DNA of 64,000 nucleotides from Taeniopygia guttata (taxonomy: Eukaryota > Chordata > Aves > Passeriformes > Estrildidae): NCBI RefSeq assembly GCF_048771995.1, contig NC_133060.1, positions 827,501 through 891,500 on the forward strand. The letters are read 5' to 3'. The stretch's first letter is position 1, and every line of letters begins with the position of its first letter. Below the pieces are notes generated by a model. That model was not told the origin of the DNA. It worked only from the letters and a program-made list of their open reading frames with translations, and made no database searches. Below, piece after piece: positions 1 to 9,010 of the stretch. Made by a program: the position numbers and the translations under genes.

Positions 1-2
1 AC

Positions 3-1421
3 CGCCGGACGCACACCGGCGAGAAGCCGTTCCGCTGCGCCCACTGCGGCAAGAGCTTCAACGTCTCCTCCAACCTCTACCGGCACCAGCGCGGCCACGG
101 CAGCGCCGAGGCGGCGCCAGAAAAGCCACGCGGCCTTCCCTACACGTGTCAGGAGTGCGGGAAGAGTTTCCGGCGCAACAAAGAGTTGGCCACGCACCGG
201 CGGCTCCACACCGGCGATTTGCCCTTTCGGTGCGGCGACTGCGGCAAGAGCTTCTCTTGGAGCTCCCATTGGCTTCGGCACCAGCGCATTCACACCGGCG
301 AGAAGCCCTACGAGTGCCCCGAGTGCGGCAAGAGCTTCTCCAGGAGTTCCCACCTCTACCGGCACCAGCGCGGCCACGCCGGCGGCCGCTCCTACATCTG
401 CACCTACTGCGGGCGCAGTTTCGGCAGCATCCTCCACTTCGAGCGGCACCAACGGACGCACACCGGCGTCCGGCCCTACAAGTGCTCGCTGTGCCGCAAG
501 AGCTTCGGCGACGCGCCGGCGTTGGTGAAGCACCAACGCATCCACCTGGGCGAGGGCCCGTTCCGCTGCGAGGAGTGCGGCAAAGGCTTCGGCGCGCGCT
601 CGCAGTACGCGCGGCACCGGCGCAGCTCCCACGGCGGGCCCGGCGCCGAGAAGCCGTACCGGTGCGGGGACTGCGGGAAGAGTTTCTCCTGGAGCTCCCA
701 CTGGGAGCGGCACCAGCGGATTCACACCGGCGAGAAACCCTACGAGTGTCCCGAGTGCGGCAAGAGCTTCGGGAGGACGTCCCACCTCTACCGGCACCAG
801 CGGACGCACGCCGGGGGCCGGCCCCACGTCTGCGGCGAGTGCGGGAAGAGTTTTAATTCCACCCTGCACTTCCAGAAGCACCAGCGAGCGCACGGAGCCG
901 GAGCCCGGAAAAGCTGCGGCGAGTGCGGGAAATCCTTCGCCGATCCGTCGGCGTTGGCCAAGCACCAACGGGTCCATGAGGAGTTCCAGAAAAGTGGGGA
1001 ATCCTTGGTGGAATCCCAGAAATGTGGGGAATCCTTGGCTGATTCTTCATTGTTGGCCAAGCATCAACGGGTCCACAAGGAATCCCAAAAAAGTGGGGAA
1101 TCCTCGGTGGAATCCCAAAAAAGTGGGAAATCCTTGGTGGAATCCCAAAAAAGTGGGGAATCCTCGGTGGAATCCCAAAAAAGTGGGGAATCCTCGGTGG
1201 AATCCCAAAAAAGTGGGGAATCCTCGGTGGAATCCCAAAAAAGTGGGGAATCCTCGGTGGAATCCCAAAAATCCTGCTCCGAATGTGGAAGAACCTTCGG
1301 AGACCCGTCAGCATTGGCCAAGCACCGATGGCTCCACGATCCCGGCCGGAATTTTGGGACGGGATCCCAGCTCCGGAGGCAGCTCCGGAGTCACAAAGAG
1401 GAGGAAATGCCGGAAGGGTGA
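3..1421 (+). CDS. C2H2 zinc-finger protein, 5' truncated by window edge (zinc-finger gene 1)
   Basis: Probable nuclear DNA-binding regulator made of tandem C2H2 fingers. The frame is open from base 3 to the TGA at 1419-1421, so the N-terminus lies outside the window. About eleven good fingers follow the pattern C-x2-C-x12-H-x3-H with TGEKPY-type linkers. One has an extra residue between its histidines (RHRRSSH, near 620-635). Fingers 3-5 (SWSSHW, SRSSHL, SILHF helices) are echoed by fingers 8-10 (SWSSHW, GRTSHL, STLHF), so a three-finger block was duplicated. After finger 11 comes a finger that has lost its first cysteine, then a run of about six 10-residue repeats of the type ESQKSGESSV, then one last good finger. 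The tail after it is short and basic. AATAAA occurs at 1912-1917. The effector domain, if any, is upstream and unseen. Family certain, orthology unknown. Confidence 0.9.
   Translation, partial: RRTHTGEKPFRCAHCGKSFNVSSNLYRHQRGHGSAEAAPEKPRGLPYTCQECGKSFRRNKELATHRRLHTGDLPFRCGDCGKSFSWSSHWLRHQRIHTGEKPYECPECGKSFSRSSHLYRHQRGHAGGRSYICTYCGRSFGSILHFERHQRTHTGVRPYKCSLCRKSFGDAPALVKHQRIHLGEGPFRCEECGKGFGARSQYARHRRSSHGGPGAEKPYRCGDCGKSFSWSSHWERHQRIHTGEKPYECPECGKSFGRTSHLYRHQRTHAGGRPHVCGECGKSFNSTLHFQKHQRAHGAGARKSCGECGKSFADPSALAKHQRVHEEFQKSGESLVESQKCGESLADSSLLAKHQRVHKESQKSGESSVESQKSGKSLVESQKSGESSVESQKSGESSVESQKSGESSVESQKSGESSVESQKSCSECGRTFGDPSALAKHRWLHDPGRNFGTGSQLRRQLRSHKEEEMPEG
1078..1271 (+). repeat. 30-bp coding minisatellite inside zinc-finger gene 1
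   Basis: The unit is about 30 bp, contains AATCCCAAAAAAGTGGGGAA and keeps frame, encoding ESQKSG[E/K]S[S/L]V. Six near-identical copies and a partial seventh lie between a decayed finger and the last finger. Confidence 0.85.
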
Positions 1422-2250
1422 AAAGAAAATTCAGGAAATTTTTCCGCGGGAAGCGTTCCCGACATCGCTGGCCGTAGTTTTGAGTAGGGTAGAGTAGGAA
1501 AGTAGGGTAGACACAGAAAAAAAAAGATGGAATTTCCGTTTTTTCCGGAAAAAAATCCCGCCCTGTGTGAGTTTTCCCAGGAAAAAATAAATCCGTGGGA
1601 TGGAGTTGGAGAAAATCCAGGAATTTTGGGTGGTTTTTGGGATTTTTTGGGGGGGGCGAAAGCCGCGATCCGGAGGTTTTGTGGAAAATCCGGAATTCCG
1701 GGTGGTTCCGTAATTTATTGTATTTATTCAACAGGAAGATCCCGAAAAATCGGGAAGGAAATGCCGAAATCGGGATGGAAAATTGGGGGAAAAAATTGGA
1801 TTTGATCCCAAAAATCCTCTTGGATCGGGGTGGGGGCCAAGCGGGAATTCCGGGGCTTTTCCCGGCGGTTTTTTTGGATTTTTTGGAGTTCTCTTCTTTG
1901 TTTGTAATGTGAATAAAAATTAGATTTAGCGAGGAATTCCAGAATTTTTCCTTGGAGATGAAATCGGGGGAAAAACTGGGAATAATCCCTGGGAAAATCA
2001 GGAATTCTTGGGGCATCTCTTGGAAATTTTGGGGGACGTTTTGGGAATTTTTGGGGCAAATATTTGGGAATTCTTAGGGGTTATTTTGGGAATTTTTGGG
2101 TGCAAATCTCTGGGAATACTTTGGGAATTTCTGGGGCAAATCCTTGGGAATTCTTTGAGAATATTTTTTTGGTATCTTGGGAATTTTTTGGGGGGAAATC
2201 TTGGGGAATTCTTGAAGCATCCTGGGAATTTCTGGGGCGATTCCCTGGGA
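1422..2250. repeat. 3' flank of zinc-finger gene 1 with GGGAATTTTTGGGG-type repeats
   Basis: No gene seen. A probable poly(A) signal AATAAA lies at 1912-1917, and a second A-rich candidate near 1586. From about 2000 the sequence is a loose minisatellite of TTGGGAATT units. Confidence 0.5.
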
Positions 2251-2254
2251 TGTT

Positions 2255-2545
2255 TTTGGAGGAGGGGGAGGGGGAAGAAGGGGAAAAGGAGGAGGAGGAA
2301 GAGCGGGAGGGGAGAGGGAGGAGGGAGAAGGAAGAGGAGGAGGAGGAGGAGGGAAGGGGGGATGGAGGGGGAGGGAGGAGGAGGAGGAGGAGGGAAGGGG
2401 GGATGGAGGGGGAGGGAGGAGGAGGAGGAGGAGGGAAGGGGGGAGGGAGGAGGAGGAGGAGGAGGAGGGAAGGGGGGAGGGAGGAGGAGGAGGAGGAGGA
2501 GGAGGAGGAGGAGGAGGAGGGGAGAGGGAGGAGGCGGCGGCTCCT
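2255..2545. repeat. Polypurine tract, (GGAGGA)n-like
   Basis: Nearly 290 bp of almost pure G and A on the + strand, built from GGA triplets and GGGAGGGG blocks. Mirror symmetry is strong. Long translations through it are low-complexity Gly/Glu/Arg and are not taken as genes. Confidence 0.85.
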
Positions 2546-2577
2546 CTGTATCCGGGTCACGCCGGGAGCCGCCTCCA

Positions 2578-3050
2578 GCGGGAGCGGGACCGGGACCGGG
2601 AGCGGGATTGGAGCGGGATTAGAACCGGGTCGGGACCGGGACCGGGATTGGAGCGGGAGCGGGATCGGAGCGGGACCGGGACCGGGATCGGGATCGGGAT
2701 CGGGATCGGGACCGGGACCGGGATTGGAGCGGGATCGGAGCGGGATCAGAGCCGGGTCGGGACCGGGACCGGGACTGGAGCGGGATCGGAGCGGGATCGG
2801 GATCGGGATCGGGATCGGAGCGGGATCGGGACCGGGACGGGGATCGAGATTGGGGCGGGATTAGAACGGGCTCGGGAACGGGAGCGGGTCCGGAGCGGGA
2901 TTCGAACCGGGTCGGGAGCGGGACCGGTACTGGGATCGGGGCTGGGATCTGGTCTGGGATTGGGTCCAGACTGGGATCAGGATCGGGACTGGGATCGGGA
3001 CTGGGATCGGTTTCAGAATTGGGATCGGTTTCGGGATCGGGATCCCCAAA
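2578..3050. repeat. GGGATCGGGACC-type minisatellite
   Basis: Six-base units GGGATC, GGGACC and GGAGCG alternate for about 470 bp. It is open on both strands because of its composition. No coding signal beyond that. Confidence 0.85.
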
Positions 3051-3089
3051 CCGGGGGGACCCCGTGCTGATCCCCCCTCCCCCAGCAGG

Positions 3090-3530
3090 GTCCGGCAAGT
3101 CCCAAATTCCCCCCAAATGGTCCCAAAATCCAGCCCAAGTTGTCCCGAAATGATCCCAGAATTCCTCCTTAAATCATCCTAAAATTACCCCACAAATCTT
3201 CTCTAAAAATTCCCCCAAATCCTCCCAAAAATGCCCCCGAATAATCCAAAAATTACCCCAAAATTCTCCAAAAATTACCCTAAAATTTCCCCTAAAATCC
3301 CCCCAAAATTATCTCAATATATCCCCCCAAATTTCTCCCAAATCCACCCCAAAATTCTCCCAAGATATCCCCCAAAGTTCCCCCAAATCGAACCCAAATT
3401 TCCCGTAAATAATCCCAAAATTCTCCCAAATAACCCCAAAATTCCCCCCAAAAATGGGGAAGCAGCTCCCAACAAAGCCCCAAAATTTGGGATTTTGGGA
3501 TCCTTATAGGGATTTTTGGGATTTTTCAGG
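3090..3530. other. Intergenic or upstream-intron stretch, CCCAAAATTCCCC-rich
   Basis: Degenerate CCCCAAAATT units. It may be part of the first intron of zinc-finger gene 2, whose start exon was not found. No other feature seen. Confidence 0.4.
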
Positions 3531-3539
3531 CTCGGATTT

Positions 3540-6500
3540 GGGATTCTGGGGGAGATGCAGGAGAACTACGAGAACGTCATTTCCTTGGGTAAGGCCACCC
3601 TGAAATTCGGGAATTTTGGGAATTTTTGGGGAATTATTAGTGGAGAATTTTGGGGGGGGAATTTTGGGATTTTTTTGGGGGGAAATTTTGGGATTTTTTT
3701 GGGAAAAATTTTGAGCATTCCCCAAGGCAGAAATTTGACAAAATTTAGGATTTTTTGGGTGATTCCCAGTGGCAATACCCAAAAAAAAATCTGAATTTTT
3801 GAGCCCCCAAAATTCCAGCTGGGATTTGGCTGCCGCAGTTTCCCTGGAATGTTTTTTTCTCTTAAAAATCACCAAAATTTGCCCGAAATTTGTGGATTTC
3901 ACCCCAAAACGGAGCCGGGCTGGGAAAACGAACTCTGGAAATTCCCAAAATTCCCGGTTTTTGCCCCGGCAGCCGAGGAAATCGCCATCAGTTGGCCGCG
4001 GATCACCGCCTTCGCCGAATCGCACCGGAGACGCGGCCTGGGCGCCGGTGAGTCAACGGTGGCCAACGGGGCTTGGCCAAGGGGGGATTGGGTCTTCCAG
4101 TTGGCCAACGCAACCCAAAGTGGGTTTGGGCTCTTCCAGTTGGCCAACCCAACCAAGGGAATTCTCCCCAAATTTGATTATATTCCTTAAAATTTTGAGA
4201 ATCCCTTAAATTTGATGGAAATCTTTGGGATTTTCAGGAATCCCCCCAAAAACCTTTGGGATTTTCAGGAATTTTCCTTAAAATTCGACCAAAATATTTG
4301 GAATTTTCAGGAATCCCTCCCCCCCCCACCCCCACAAAGTCTTTGGAATTTTCAGGAATTTTCCTTAACATTTGCCCAAAATCTTTGGGATTTCCAGGAA
4401 TTCCCCCAAGATCTTTGGGATTTCCAGTAATTCCTCCAAAATCTTTGGGATTTTCAGGAATCCCTCTGTAAACCCCCCACAAATCCTCTCAGATTTCGGG
4501 GAATTCCTCAAATCCCAACGTTTTTCCCCCTTTTTTCCCCTCTCCAGCGGCCGAAGCTGAGGGGGACCTGCCCCACCCCTCCCCCCCACCGGCGCCGCCG
4601 GCTCCGCCGGGGGTCGCGGGCGACGGGGGAGGGGCAGAGCCGGAGCTGCGCCGGCAGCTGGGACGGATCCTCCAGACCGCCGGGAGGAGCCGCGTGGAGA
4701 AAATCCTGCGGGAATTGGTGCGGGAGCAGGGCCAGGCCGGAAAACGCCGGAACCGCAGGAGAACGCCCAAAGATGGGGGTGAGTTTTGGGGTTTTTCCCC
4801 AGAAATTCCCAAAAAAACCGGTGTTGGGGGGCATCCAGAATGGAATTTTTGGAAGATCTTGTGGGGTTTTTTGGGAACGGCCAAAGATGGGGGTGAGTTT
4901 TGGGGCTTTCCCCAAAAAAATTCCCAAAAAAGGGGCAGTGTGGGCATCCAAAAGGGAATTTATGGAAGATCTTGTGGGGTTTTTTGGGAATTTTGGGTGG
5001 AGAAGAAGGTTTGGCTGTCAACCAGGTCAAGGTCAACCCAACCCATGGAATTCCATGGAAAAATTTGGGATTTTTTGGGACTTTTTGGGACTTTTTGGGT
5101 TGATGGATCCATGGTCAAGGTCAATAGCTGGTGCCAACCCAACCCGTGGAATTCCATGCAAAAATTTGGGTGGGACGGAATTTTTGGGGGTCAACAAGTC
5201 AATGGTCAATAGTCAACACTCAACGCCAAGCCAACCCATGGAATCCTGGAGGAGTTTGGCTGCAATTCAGGTTCTCCCACCCCGCCGCAGGCGCCGGCGC
5301 CGATAGCGGCTCCGAGGACGATCCCACCCCTGCGGCCACCCAGGAACCGCCGGCACCGACCGATCCCAACCCTCCATCCGCCGGGAAGAACCGAAAACCC
5401 GCCGGCAACTGCTCGGAGTGCGGCAAAAGCGCAGCCCAGCCCCGGCGCTGCTCCGACTGCGGCCGGCGCCGCCGTCAGCCGGAACGCGGCGGCACGGCGG
5501 CGGCGGTGGAAAAACCGCACCGCTGCGGCGACTGCGGCAAAGGCTTCAGCCGCGGCTCCAACCTGGCGCAGCACCGGCGCATCCACACCGGGGAGCGGCC
5601 GCACCGCTGCGGCGACTGCGGCAAAGGGTTCATCCAGCGCTCCGACCTGGAGCGGCACCGGCGCGTCCACACGGGCGAGCGGCCGTACGCCTGCGGCGAC
5701 TGCGGCAAACGCTTCAGCGTCAGCTCCCACCTGGACCGGCACCGCCGCACCCACGCCGGCGGGCCGGGACCGCCCGAGCAGCCCCGCGCCAGAACCAAAA
5801 CGGCGGCGGCGGCGGCTGAATCGGCGCCGTACCGCTGCCCGGATTGCGGGAAGAGCTTCGGGCAGCGCTCGGCGTTGGCCAAGCACCGCAAGACGCACAC
5901 GGGCGAGCGGCCGCACCGCTGCGGCGACTGCGGCAAGAGCTTCAGCCGCGGCTCCAACCTGACGCAGCACCGGCGCATCCACACCGGCGAGCGGCCGTTC
6001 GCCTGCGGCGACTGCGGCAAAGGGTTCATCCAACGCTCTGACCTGGAGCGGCACCAGCGCGTCCACACCGGCGAGCGGCCGTACTCCTGCGGCGACTGCG
6101 GCAAACGCTTCAGCGTCAGCTCCCACCTGGACCGGCACCGCAAGATCCACGCGGCCGAGCGCGCGTCCTACCGCTGCCCCGAGCACCTGGCCGGGTTCCT
6201 GGCGGCTCACCGCAACGGGCGGCTCTTCCAGTGCGGGCAGTGCGGGCGGTGTTTCGGTCAAGGCGCGGCGTTGCTGAAGCACCAACGCTCTCACGGCGGC
6301 GCCGCCGGCGGCACCGGCGGTTCGGCGTCGCCGAAATGCCTGGATTGCGGGAAAAGCCGGGGGTTGTGCCAGGATTGCGGGCGGCGGCCGGAGGAGGCGG
6401 CGGCGGCGGTGGCGGAGAAGCCGTACAAGTGCCAGGAGTGCGGGAAGAGCTTCGGGCAGCGCTCGGCGCTGGTCAAGCACCGGCGCATCCACACCGGCGA

Positions 6501-7050
6501 GAAACCCTACAAGTGCCAGGATTGCGCCAAAGGCTTCATCCAGAAATCCGACCTCACCATCCACCGCCGGATGCACACCGGCGAGAAGCCGTACGCGTGC
6601 CGCGAGTGCGGCAAGCGCTTCAGCGTCTCCTCCAACCTCCTGACGCACCAGCGCACGCACCTGGGCGAGAAACCCTTCCAGTGCGCCGAGTGCGGCAAGA
6701 GCTTCATCCAGCGCTCCGAGCTCACCATCCACCGGCGCGTCCACACCGGCGAGAAGCCCTACAAGTGCCGCGAGTGCGGCAAGTGCTTCAGCCGCAGCTC
6801 GCACCTCAACCGGCACCAGCGCACCCACGGCAAGGCCGGCGCCGCCGCCTCGTCCTCCTCTTCCTCCTCCTTCTCCTCCTCCTCTTCCTCCTCTTCCTCC
6901 TCCTCCTCCCTGGTGCCGGCGGCGCCGGCGGCGCCCGGTTTGGCCTTCCCGGCGTTCCCGGGCTCCTCGGCCGTGCCGACGGCGCTGGAGCTGCCCTGGG
7001 CGTTGGCGCTGCCGGGCCGCGCGTTCCCGGGGTTCCCGGTGGGTAATTAG
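3540..7050 (+). CDS. C2H2 zinc-finger protein, KRAB-like leader exon plus 13 fingers (zinc-finger gene 2)
   Basis: Four phase-compatible exons are visible: 3540-3588, 3973-4047, 4548-4778 and 5291-7050 (stop). Each exon carries phase 1 to the next. The first encodes [12 protein letters not shown], resembling the end of a KRAB A-box (ENYRNLVSLG in mammals) and the leader exon of many bird zinc-finger genes. The start codon must lie upstream. The second encodes [17 protein letters not shown]. The third is Pro/Ala-rich, then basic ([20 protein letters not shown]). The last exon has an acidic start, then 13 good C2H2 fingers in groups of 3, 4, 1 and 5. The helices SRGSNL, IQRSDL and VSSHLD recur as a block. 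After the fingers come a poly-Ser tract and a hydrophobic Pro/Ala tail ending [14 protein letters not shown] lies at 8044-8049. Likely a nuclear transcription regulator; orthology not recognised. Confidence 0.85.
4755..4925 (+). repeat. Two-copy tandem duplication of an exon end and its donor
   Basis: The end of the third exon of zinc-finger gene 2 (CCCAAAGATGGGGGTGAGTT, from about 4765) recurs near 4880 as GCCAAAGATGGGGGTGAGTT, about 116 bp downstream. The following intron sequence (TTTTGGGG, CCCAAAAA) is duplicated too, so a second complete donor sits inside the intron. Confidence 0.8.
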
Positions 7051-7089
7051 CGCGGTGGTTAACGAGGGCCGGGCCCGGTTGGGTCATTA

Positions 7090-7545
7090 AGGGGCAGGCG
7101 GGGTGTCGGCGCGGTTCCGCTCGGTTCCCGGCGTTCCCGGTGCTCCCGGTGCCCAACGGGGCTTGGCCAACCCGAGACCCAACGTTGGGTTTGGTCTCCG
7201 TTTATTCCCGTTCAATTCGGTGCCCAATTAACGATCCCTAATTAATTAGAGGTGATTTAATTGATTAATTCCATGTGGGAATGGGGAATTCCCATCATCG
7301 CACGGCTCCGGTCGGTTCCCGGCGTTCCCGGTGCTCCCGGTGCCCAACGGGTTGGCCAACCCGAGACCCAACCTTGGGTTGGTGCCGTTGAATTTTCATG
7401 GCAAATTAACGACCTCAAACTAATTAGGGGATGATTAATTGGCTAATTAATGATGGCGGGGAATTCCCATCATTCCCAGTCCTCCCAGTGCTCAACTGGG
7501 ATTGGCCAACCCAACACTGGGAGCTCTTCCTAACCTCCCACTCCT
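7090..7545. repeat. Two to three diverged copies of a ~225-bp unit
   Basis: The blocks starting near 7112, 7312 and 7470 share the order 'GTTCCCGGTGCTCCCGGTGC', 'TTGGCCAACCC', 'AATTAACGA'. They lie in the 3' flank or 3' UTR of zinc-finger gene 2. No gene seen. Confidence 0.55.
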
Positions 7546-8690
7546 AAATTTGGGGGGAAAGAAAAAAGCAAAAATTGGAAAAAAAAAACATGAAAAATTT
7601 GGAAAAAACAACAGAAATTTGGAAAAAACCAAAAAAATCAGGAAAAACATAAAAAATTTGGGAAAAACAGAAAAAAAATAGGAAAAAAAACCTGAATAAA
7701 CCCCAGATATTGGGGAAAAAACACCAATAATTTAGGAAAACCCTCAAAATTCCAGAAAAGAAACTCAAAAATTTGGGGGAAATTAAAATTTTAGGAAAAT
7801 GCTTAAAAACTTGAGAAAAAAAAGAAGACCTAGTTCAGGGGGAAAAAACCTCAAAATTAGGGGTAAAAAAGGAAATTTGGGTCATGAGTGGCACCAAATG
7901 TGGGTGTGAGAGGAAAGATTTTATTTTCTTTTGATTTTTTGGGGGTTTTTCCCAATCTTTTTTTAACTTTTTTTTTTTAAGGAAAAATTGAATTTTTTTG
8001 GTCTTTTGTTACTTTTATGACTTTGTATTTTCAGAGTCGGGTCAATAAAAATCTGACTTTGAGCTGAAAATGCCAAAAATTGGGATTTATTCATTATTTT
8101 TCATAAAAATTTGGGATAAAATGCCCCAAAAATTTGGATTTTTCCACCATTTTCCCCCATTCTGGGCTCAGGAAATTCCATTTAAGACACAACACTTGTC
8201 AATTAGTTCACTCGATGACTTTAATTAGGTAAAATATTAAAAATCCCCCCCAAACTGAGTCACAATCAATCACCCAGAGGGGATTAATAAATAAATAATA
8301 AATAATTAATAAATAAGAACAAATCAATAAGAAGAAATAAATAACAAATAAATAATTATAATAAATAATTAATAACCAATTCAGCACCCACAGGCGCTGA
8401 AGCTGAGGTAGAGGTGACCTCGTTAATTAAAATCTCGTTAACGAGGCCGTCCTGACCACGCCCTTTTCCAGTGCTCCCAGTTCCGAACTGGGATGGAGGA
8501 ACCTCAAAATCCAAATATTGGCTTTGTTCCCACCTCAATTAATGGCAGCTAATTAAGGAGCTGGTCATTAATTAGAGTTTAACCAACCAGCTAATTAATT
8601 AAGGGATGGGAAAATCCATCTCAATCTGTGGCTCGACCCCTTCCCAGTGCTCCCAGTTCCAAACTGGGATTATCCAGCCGCCAGCTCTTC
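7546..8690. other. AT-rich gap between convergent genes
   Basis: A-rich repeats (GGAAAAAAC units) run to about 7860. The AATAAA at 8044-8049 probably ends zinc-finger gene 2. A TTTATT at 8086-8091 is a candidate poly(A) signal for the opposite-strand IER3 transcript. An (AAT)-rich tract with AATAAATAAT units spans 8285-8365. Confidence 0.45.
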
Positions 8691-8975
8691 AACCTTAATT
8701 AATGACCTCGTTAATTAGCCCAGGGGGGCGTGGCACTCCTGGGATTGTCCAGCTGCACTCTTCCATCTTTTCGTCTTTAATTAACGACCTCGTTAATCAG
8801 CCCAGGGGGGCGTGGCACTCCTGGGACTTCCATCTCTTCGTCTTTAATTAAGGACCTCGTTAATTAGTCCAGGGGGGCGTGGCACTCCTGGGATTGTTTA
8901 GCATCCTGCCTTCTTCCATCTCCTGGTCCTTAATTAAGGACCTCGTTAATTAGCCCAAGGGGGGCGTGGCACTTT
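8690..8975. repeat. Four-copy tandem repeat, unit 67-87 bp
   Basis: Copies start near 8693, 8774, 8841 and 8928. Each holds TTAATTAANGACCTCGTTAA followed by GGGGGGCGTGGCACTCCTGG. Just downstream of the IER3 stop on its strand. Confidence 0.8.
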
Positions 8976-9010
8976 TGGGCGCCGCCCCCGGGAGGGGTTT
9001 TGGGGGTCGC

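Noticed and set aside
146-856. Arg/Pro-rich 236-residue open frame overlapping the zinc fingers
   Set aside because: It is the shifted frame of a GC-rich C2H2 array; the finger frame has clear domain content.
5206-6828. Long Ala/Leu/Val-rich antisense frame over zinc-finger gene 2
   Set aside because: A codon-bias shadow of GC-rich finger codons, with no domain of its own.
7546-7870. A-rich Lys/Asn frames downstream of zinc-finger gene 2
   Set aside because: Low-complexity GGAAAAAAC repeats in a 3' flank, with no start context or homology.
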